DNA of 8,308 nt from an uncultured Collinsella sp. (GTDB lineage Bacteria; Actinomycetota; Coriobacteriia; Coriobacteriales; Coriobacteriaceae), in the NCBI GenBank assembly GCA_902467875.1, contig CABQWP010000075.1, positions 1-8,308 of the forward strand, given 5' to 3'. Position 1 is the stretch's first letter; each line of letters opens with the position of its first letter. The position numbers and the translations under genes are program-made. Shown in pieces: positions 4,726 through 8,308 of the stretch. A model generated the notes under the pieces. The model did not search any database. It was not told where the DNA came from and saw nothing but the letters and a program-made list of their open reading frames with translations.

Positions 4726-5778
4726 TTACGCGACGGTGTAAACCCAGTTGTGCTTGTCCTCGACAGCACCAGACTGGATGCCGGTCAGAGTCTCGCGGAG
4801 CTTCTTCATCACAGGGCCGATCTCGGTGTAGCCAGCCGGGAAGGTCACGGTCTCGTCGGCGCCGTAAACCTTGTTGTCGATCTCGCCAACCGGGGAGATG
4901 ACGGCAGCGGTGCCGCACAGGCCGCACTCGACAAAGGTACCGGCCTTGACCTCGGCCCACTCGACGGGACGCTGGTCGACGGTCATGCCCAGGTCCTGAG
5001 CAACCTGAACGAGCGAGCGACGGGTGATGGAGGGCAGGATGGAGTCGGTGTGCGACTGCGGAACGACGAGGGTGCCGTCCTCCTTCACGAACAGGACGTT
5101 GGCGCCACCGGTCTCCTCGACATAGGTGCGGGACTCGGAGTCGAGATACAGGTTCTCGGCATAACCCTCGCGGTGAGCTTCCATCGTGGGCTTGAGGGAC
5201 ATGGCGTAGTTCAGGCCGGCCTTGATGTTACCGGTGCCGTGCGGTGCCGCACGGTCATACTCGGAAACGCGCAGCTTGACGGGCTTGAGGCCACCCTTAA
5301 AGTACGGACCGACCGGGGTCACGAGAATGCGGAACGTGTACTCAGGAGCGGGAGCCACGCCGATCACGTCACCGGAGCCGATCATAAACGGACGCACGTA
5401 CAGGGTCGCACCGGAGCCGAAGGGCGGAACCCACGCGGCGTTGGCAGAAACGACCTGCTTGACGGCCTCAACGAACTTGTCCTTGGGGAACGGGGGCATC
5501 TCGAGGCGCTGGGCAGAGTTGTACATGCGCTCGGCGTTCATGTCGGGGCGGAAGCAGACGATGCTGCCGTCCTCGGCGGTGTAGGCCTTCAGGCCCTCAA
5601 AGACCTCCTGACAGTAATGGAAGATGCCGCCGCACTCGGAGACATGCAGGGTGTGGTCGGTGGTCAGGCCGCCCTCGTCCCACTCGCCATCCTTCCAATG
5701 GGCCTCGTAGCTGTAATCGGTCTTCATGTAGCCAAAGCCGAGGCTACCCCAATCGATATCCTTCTTCTCGACAGTCAT
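4726..5778 (-). CDS. ilvE: Branched-chain amino acid aminotransferase
   Basis: This encodes a 350-aa fold-type IV PLP enzyme that transfers amino groups between glutamate and the keto acids of leucine, isoleucine and valine, the last step of their synthesis. GTGNIKAGLNYA (181-192) holds the PLP-binding lysine K186. EETGGANVLFV (221-231), ILPSITRRSL near 247-256 and CGTAAVISPVG (288-298) match the family's cofactor and substrate loops. The length is standard for the BCAT group that includes mammalian and many bacterial enzymes. The start at 5778 is set by AAGGAG 8 nt upstream and by homology beginning soon after. The frame stays open upstream to a GTG at 5928, but that stretch is GC-rich and Arg-rich and overlaps the promoter start region. 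The gene is a single unit with its own promoter and terminator. Confidence 0.97.
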   Translation of the reverse strand: MTVEKKDIDWGSLGFGYMKTDYSYEAHWKDGEWDEGGLTTDHTLHVSECGGIFHYCQEVFEGLKAYTAEDGSIVCFRPDMNAERMYNSAQRLEMPPFPKDKFVEAVKQVVSANAAWVPPFGSGATLYVRPFMIGSGDVIGVAPAPEYTFRILVTPVGPYFKGGLKPVKLRVSEYDRAAPHGTGNIKAGLNYAMSLKPTMEAHREGYAENLYLDSESRTYVEETGGANVLFVKEDGTLVVPQSHTDSILPSITRRSLVQVAQDLGMTVDQRPVEWAEVKAGTFVECGLCGTAAVISPVGEIDNKVYGADETVTFPAGYTEIGPVMKKLRETLTGIQSGAVEDKHNWVYTVA

Positions 5779-5924
5779 ATGTCGCTCCTTACATACACAG
5801 TTGCAAACTCGCGGACCCGCACGCAAGGACCGAGGCCGGCCGCGTCGCAACGTCGCACGCCCGGAGCGTAGAGCCGGACGGGACACGCGAACAGCATCAA
5901 AGCCGATGGCACGTCGATTCGCAT
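5775..5924 (-). CDS. Possible 49-codon upstream frame overlapping the ilvE start
   Basis: An ATG at 5924-5922 opens a frame of 49 residues (MRIDVPSALMLFACPVRLYA at the start). It ends with TGA overlapping the ilvE ATG as ATGA. The predicted transcription start from the TACAAT box (5937-5932) is about 5925, so this frame would be leaderless, a known mode in Actinomycetota. The ilvE ribosome binding site lies inside it, so translation could be coupled. About a quarter of the residues are Ile, Leu or Val, but they are not clustered as in a classical attenuator peptide. Long open frames are common in GC-rich DNA, so this may be chance. Confidence 0.25.
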   Translation of the reverse strand: MRIDVPSALMLFACPVRLYAPGVRRCDAAGLGPCVRVREFATVYVRSDI

Positions 5925-5931
5925 GCACGAG

Positions 5932-5960
5932 ATTGTACTCCCCGCACGCGTCTGATAAAA
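5932..5960 (-). promoter_or_regulatory. ilvE promoter
   Basis: On the minus strand TACAAT (5937-5932) is a near-consensus -10 box. TTTTAT (5960-5955) gives 17 nt spacing, and TTTATC one base on gives 16; both are weak -35 boxes. An AT-rich tract at 5964-5992 lies just upstream and could act as an UP element. Transcription would start near 5925, leaving a leader of about 147 nt. Confidence 0.55.
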
Positions 5961-5967
5961 CGCTTTT

Positions 5968-5983
5968 CTTTAACTAAGTAAAG
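5968..5983. promoter_or_regulatory. Small palindrome upstream of the ilvE promoter
   Basis: CTTTA (5968-5972) is inverted as TAAAG (5979-5983) around a 6-bp centre, directly upstream of the -35 region. It could be a regulator site or simply part of an AT-rich UP element. Confidence 0.2.
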
Positions 5984-6003
5984 TATTTTCATTTGACCGG
6001 AGC

Positions 6004-6036
6004 AAAAAGGCCCGCCACCGTAAGCGGTGACGGGCC
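6004..6036 (-). terminator. Intrinsic terminator of the DedA gene
   Basis: On the minus strand GGCCCGTCACCG (6036-6025) pairs with CGGTGGCGGGCC (6020-6009) as a 12-bp stem with one U-G pair and a 4-nt loop, followed by TTTTT (6008-6004). It lies about 40 nt beyond the DedA stop and upstream of the ilvE promoter. Confidence 0.93.
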
Positions 6037-6075
6037 TCAACTGTACGGTCTGCGCGCTGGCTCGAGCTAGGCGTT

Positions 6076-6714
6076 CTATTTACCCAGCTTGGCCTTAACC
6101 AGACCGACCACGGTCGGGATGATCGACACGGCAACGATGCCGATAATCAGCAGCTCAAAGTGCTCCTGCACAAAGGGAATGCCGCCAAAGAAGTAGCCCA
6201 GCAGCGTAAAGACCGTCGACCAGGTAATGCCGCCCAGCACGTTAAAGACGACAAAGTTGCGCCAGTGCATGCCGCCCATGCCAGCGATAAAGGGCACAAA
6301 GGTGCGGATAAACGGGAAGAAGCGACCCAGGAAGATGGCCAGGTGACCCCACTTGTCCAAGAAGTCCTCGGACTTTTTGATGCGCTCGGGCGTCATGGCC
6401 TTGACCTTGCCCGAAGCGATGATCTTGCGGCCAAAGAAGTGACCGATCATAAAGTTGCACTGATCGCCCAAAATGGCAGCGGCCCATGCGGTGGCCAGAA
6501 GCGCCACGATGTTAAAGCCGCCGTTGTGGGCAAAGAAACCCGAGGCGAACAGCAGCGAATCACCGGGAAGGAACGGGAAGAACACCACGCCCGTCTCGAT
6601 AAAGATGATCAGGAACACGCAGCCGTAGGCCATAAGCGGGCCGGCGGCGATCCAGCTGGCGATCGCGGTGCGCGGGTCCTTAAGCAGCTCGGCAATAAAA
6701 TTGATGAAACCCAT
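6076..6714 (-). CDS. DedA family (VTT domain) membrane protein
   Basis: This encodes a 212-aa integral membrane protein of the DedA family. Some members are undecaprenyl-phosphate or phospholipid flippases, and family loss often affects envelope integrity and drug resistance. The family pattern is visible: IETGVVFFPFLPGDSLLFAS (39-58) with E40 and the FLPGD re-entrant motif, GRFFPFIRTFVPFIAGMGGM (130-149) with R131 and R137, and hydrophobic segments near 26-45, 66-83, 155-175 and 187-206. The start at 6714 is chosen because GAGAGG lies 9 nt upstream and the protein MGFINFIAELL then has a normal N-terminus; the frame continues to 6798 but covers the promoter region. A terminator follows. The substrate is not predictable from sequence. 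Confidence 0.95.
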   Translation of the reverse strand: MGFINFIAELLKDPRTAIASWIAAGPLMAYGCVFLIIFIETGVVFFPFLPGDSLLFASGFFAHNGGFNIVALLATAWAAAILGDQCNFMIGHFFGRKIIASGKVKAMTPERIKKSEDFLDKWGHLAIFLGRFFPFIRTFVPFIAGMGGMHWRNFVVFNVLGGITWSTVFTLLGYFFGGIPFVQEHFELLIIGIVAVSIIPTVVGLVKAKLGK

Positions 6715-6760
6715 GAAGTAAAACCTCTCAGTTGTGGGCGCGGATACGTCCAAGTTGACC

Positions 6761-6792
6761 AGTATACGGTTGCGGTGCCCCCTCGTGCGCAA
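6761..6792 (-). promoter_or_regulatory. Possible DedA promoter
   Basis: On the minus strand TATACT (6766-6761) is a good -10 box about 47 nt before the start codon. The nearest TTG-containing -35 (TTGCGC, 6792-6787) is 20 nt away, which is too far for a standard promoter, so only the -10 box is well supported. Confidence 0.35.
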
Positions 6793-6868
6793 CCCCACAA
6801 AAGCATGACTCCATTACCAGCAAGTTTGCATAACTGACACTTGTAGCGCAAAGCCGCCAAGATTGTCC

Positions 6869-6896
6869 TTTTTAATCCCTAGCGAATCGCTATACT
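6869..6896 (+). promoter_or_regulatory. Candidate cysE promoter
   Basis: TATACT at 6891-6896 is a good -10 box. TTTTTA (6869-6874) at 16 nt is a weak -35 box. The direct repeat GAATCGC occurs at 6884-6890 and 6902-6908, one copy on each side of the -10 box with an 18-bp period, and could be a regulator site. The expected start near 6903 leaves a leader of about 35 nt. No T-box or S-box type leader is seen. Confidence 0.4.
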
Positions 6897-6937
6897 TTAT
6901 TGAATCGCATTGCCATGGCGCTAAGGGAGGACGGCCG

Positions 6938-7642
6938 GTGAGCTTTATCAATACCATTCGCGAGGACATCAAGACCGTCCAGGCGCAGGACCCCGCCGCG
7001 CAAAACGGTCTGGTCATCTTTCTTTCCTATCCTGGCCTGCACGCCAAGTGGAACCACGTGCCCGAGCACTGGCTGTGGGAGCACGGTCATCGCTCGCTCG
7101 CCCGCGTGCTCTCGCAAATCACCCGCCACATCACCGGCGTCGAGATTCACCCTGCCGCGCAGATTGGCAAGCACTTCTTTATCGACCACGCCATGGGCGT
7201 CGTCATCGGCGAGACCACCATTGTGGGCGACAACTGTGTGCTCTACCAGGGCGTCACGCTCGGCGGCACCGGCAACGAGACCGGCAAGCGTCACCCCACC
7301 CTGGGCAACAATGTCACGGTGGGCACGGGCGCCAAGGTGCTCGGCAACATCCGCATCGGCAACAACGTCAAGATCGGCGGCAACTCGGTCGTCGTTAAGG
7401 ACGTCCCCGACAACTGCACCGTCGTGGGCGTGCCGGGACGCATCATCAAGCGCAACGGCTGCCGTGTGTTCGAGGAGAGTTTCGACGCCAAGCAGCATCG
7501 CGAGTACATGCCCGATGACGCCGCCGAGCAGTCCGCCCTCAACCGCCAGGGCATCACCGAGAATGCCCGCCGCGTCAAGGAACTCGAGCGAGAGGTGGCC
7601 GAGCTCAAGGCCCTCGTCGCCAAGCTCGTGGACGAACGCTAG
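6938..7642 (+). CDS. cysE: Serine O-acetyltransferase
   Basis: This encodes a 234-aa enzyme that acetylates L-serine with acetyl-CoA to give O-acetylserine, the first committed step to cysteine. The core is a left-handed beta-helix of hexapeptide repeats (about 68-165). HFFIDHAMGVVIGET (79-93) contains the catalytic D83-H84 pair. YQGVTLGGTGNETGKRHPTLG (103-123) is the serine/CoA loop, and VVGVPGRII (162-170) closes the helix. The short N-terminal helical part resembles the Bacillus-type enzyme rather than the longer E. coli one. After residue 175 comes an extra tail ending in a predicted coiled coil (about 206-232, EREVAELKALVAKL) and finishing in DER, not the C-terminal Ile used to dock cysteine synthase. 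The GTG start at 6938 is fixed by GGGAGG 7 nt upstream. No cysK lies in the window. Confidence 0.96.
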   Translation: MSFINTIREDIKTVQAQDPAAQNGLVIFLSYPGLHAKWNHVPEHWLWEHGHRSLARVLSQITRHITGVEIHPAAQIGKHFFIDHAMGVVIGETTIVGDNCVLYQGVTLGGTGNETGKRHPTLGNNVTVGTGAKVLGNIRIGNNVKIGGNSVVVKDVPDNCTVVGVPGRIIKRNGCRVFEESFDAKQHREYMPDDAAEQSALNRQGITENARRVKELEREVAELKALVAKLVDER

Positions 7643-7680
7643 GAACGCAAGCGGCACAAAACGACATCGGCATCAACGCA

Positions 7681-7719
7681 AAGGCGCGCCAGGGAATTCA
7701 TCCCCGGCGCGCCTTATTT
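7681..7719 (+). terminator. Terminator between convergent cysE and ABC transporter genes
   Basis: The perfect 10-bp stem AAGGCGCGCC (7681-7690) with GGCGCGCCTT (7706-7715) has an inner GGG/CCC pair in the loop and is followed on the plus strand by ATTTG. On the minus strand the tail is only TTT. It mainly serves cysE and may act weakly in both directions. Confidence 0.75.
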
Positions 7720-7723
7720 GTGA

Positions 7724-7752
7724 TGTGGCAAAGAGACTGTCCCTTTGTCACA
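7724..7752. repeat. 29-bp near-perfect palindrome at the ABC gene stop
   Basis: TGTGGCAAAGAGAC at 7724-7737 mirrors 7739-7752 around T7738, with one G-T pair and one A-C mismatch in 14. It ends exactly where the ABC transporter stop codon begins. There is no T tract. It looks like a short recurring palindrome rather than a terminator. Confidence 0.55.
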
Positions 7753-8308
7753 TTATGCGAACTGGCTCAGATAGAGGTCGGCGTAGGCACCCTCGGCAGC
7801 CAGCAGCTCCTTATGCGTGCCCTGCTCGATAATGTTGCCGTGATCCATGACCAAGATCAGGTCGGCGTCCACGATCGTCGACAGGCGGTGCGCGATCACA
7901 AAGCTCGTGCGCCCGCGCATGAGCGCGTCCATGGCACGACCGATGGCAAGCTCGGTACGCGTATCCACGCTTGAGGTCGCCTCGTCCAGGATGAGAATCG
8001 CCGGGTTATTGAGCAGCACGCGTGCGATGGTCAGCAGCTGACGCTGGCCCTGGCTGATGCTTTCGGCATCGTTGGCCACGCGCGTGTCATAGCCCTGCGG
8101 CATGGTGCGCACAAAGAAGTCGACCTGCGCGGCGCGCGCAGCCGCCACGATCTCCTCACGCGTCGCCTCGGGACAGCCGTAGGCGATGTTTTCGGCAATC
8201 GTGCCATCGAACAGCCAGGCGTCCTGCAGCACCATGCCAAACTGCTGCCGTAGCTCGCCGCGGTCCATGCGGCTCGTATCCCCCCCCGCGGGGGGCAATG
8301 TTCGACCT
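7753..8308 (-). CDS. ABC exporter subunit, C-terminal nucleotide-binding part (partial)
   Basis: These are the last roughly 184 residues of an ATP-binding cassette exporter; the transmembrane domain and Walker A lie beyond the window. Numbering from the TTG at 8298: Q-loop MVLQDAWLFDGTI (22-34, Q25), signature ISQGQ (81-85) in SISQGQRQLLTIAR, Walker B ILILDE (101-106), D-loop SSVD (109-112) and switch histidine in IAHRLSTI (136-142). The ISQGQ form of the signature is common in MdlB/LmrA-like multidrug or lipid exporters that work as heterodimers, so a partner gene is expected upstream on the minus strand. The first codons read GRTLPPAGG, where the family normally has a DG-containing strand, so the sequence at 8280-8296 may be faulty. 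The substrate is unknown. Stop TAA at 7755-7753. Confidence 0.93.
   Translation of the reverse strand, partial: GRTLPPAGGDTSRMDRGELRQQFGMVLQDAWLFDGTIAENIAYGCPEATREEIVAAARAAQVDFFVRTMPQGYDTRVANDAESISQGQRQLLTIARVLLNNPAILILDEATSSVDTRTELAIGRAMDALMRGRTSFVIAHRLSTIVDADLILVMDHGNIIEQGTHKELLAAEGAYADLYLSQFA

Noticed and set aside
4750..5871. 373-codon plus-strand open frame
   Set aside because: It is antisense to ilvE, whose PLP-lysine and family motifs are clear. The predicted product is Gly/Val/Asp-rich with no family features.
5779..5928. 50-residue N-terminal extension of IlvE from the GTG at 5928
   Set aside because: It is Arg-rich and unlike the family, and AAGGAG stands at the right distance from the ATG at 5778. 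A start close to the predicted transcription start would also be needed.
5779..5931. T-box or classical attenuator in the ilvE leader
   Set aside because: No T-box core sequence, no run of branched-chain codons and no T-tailed hairpin were found between the promoter and the start.
6890..7657. 255-codon minus-strand frame
   Set aside because: It is antisense to cysE, which has the catalytic and hexapeptide motifs and a good ribosome binding site.

Overview
The window looks like chromosomal DNA from a high-GC Actinomycetota bacterium, most likely a gut Coriobacteriia of the Collinsella type. This rests on GC-rich codon use, strong AGGAG-like ribosome binding sites, one GTG start supported by its ribosome binding site, a short SRP RNA without an Alu domain, and intergenic gaps rich in palindromes. 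The genus is an inference from overall character; no database search was possible. No prophage, plasmid, CRISPR or transposase gene is visible, and the protein genes are housekeeping or metabolic.

Layout, left to right. Positions 1-330 hold a minus-strand terminator and a GC-rich inverted repeat but no convincing gene. A minus-strand 4.5S-type SRP RNA lies at about 328-451 with its own promoter. Positions 487-891 are gene-free and contain three successive long imperfect hairpins. A minus-strand gene at 892-2673 encodes an unusual single polypeptide: a TadA-type tRNA adenosine deaminase joined to a complete glycerate kinase. A plus-strand tRNA-Ser(UGA) follows and ends 3 nt from the stop of a minus-strand TetR-family regulator (2818-3414). 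Divergent from this regulator is lemA (3614-4165), which ends at a strong terminator.

Positions 4248-4725 are gene-free. They hold a MITE-like 211-bp element with 25-bp inverted ends, a minus-strand terminator, and a 125-bp near-palindrome just downstream of ilvE. ilvE (minus, 4726-5778) encodes branched-chain aminotransferase and has a 150-nt leader containing an overlapping upstream frame. A DedA/VTT membrane protein (minus, 6076-6714) has its own terminator. cysE (plus, 6938-7642), encoding serine acetyltransferase, is divergent from dedA and convergent with the C-terminal part of an ABC exporter subunit (minus, 7753 to the window end).

The genes are mostly single transcription units separated by terminators, so no common pathway links them. 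ilvE and cysE are both amino-acid biosynthesis genes but are not in an operon. The most unusual points are the TadA-glycerate kinase fusion and the dense set of different structured repeats in the gene-free stretches, several of them directly behind the 3' ends of minus-strand genes. The last 30 bases contain a C8/G6 palindrome at which the ABC transporter homology degrades, which suggests a sequence or contig-end error.
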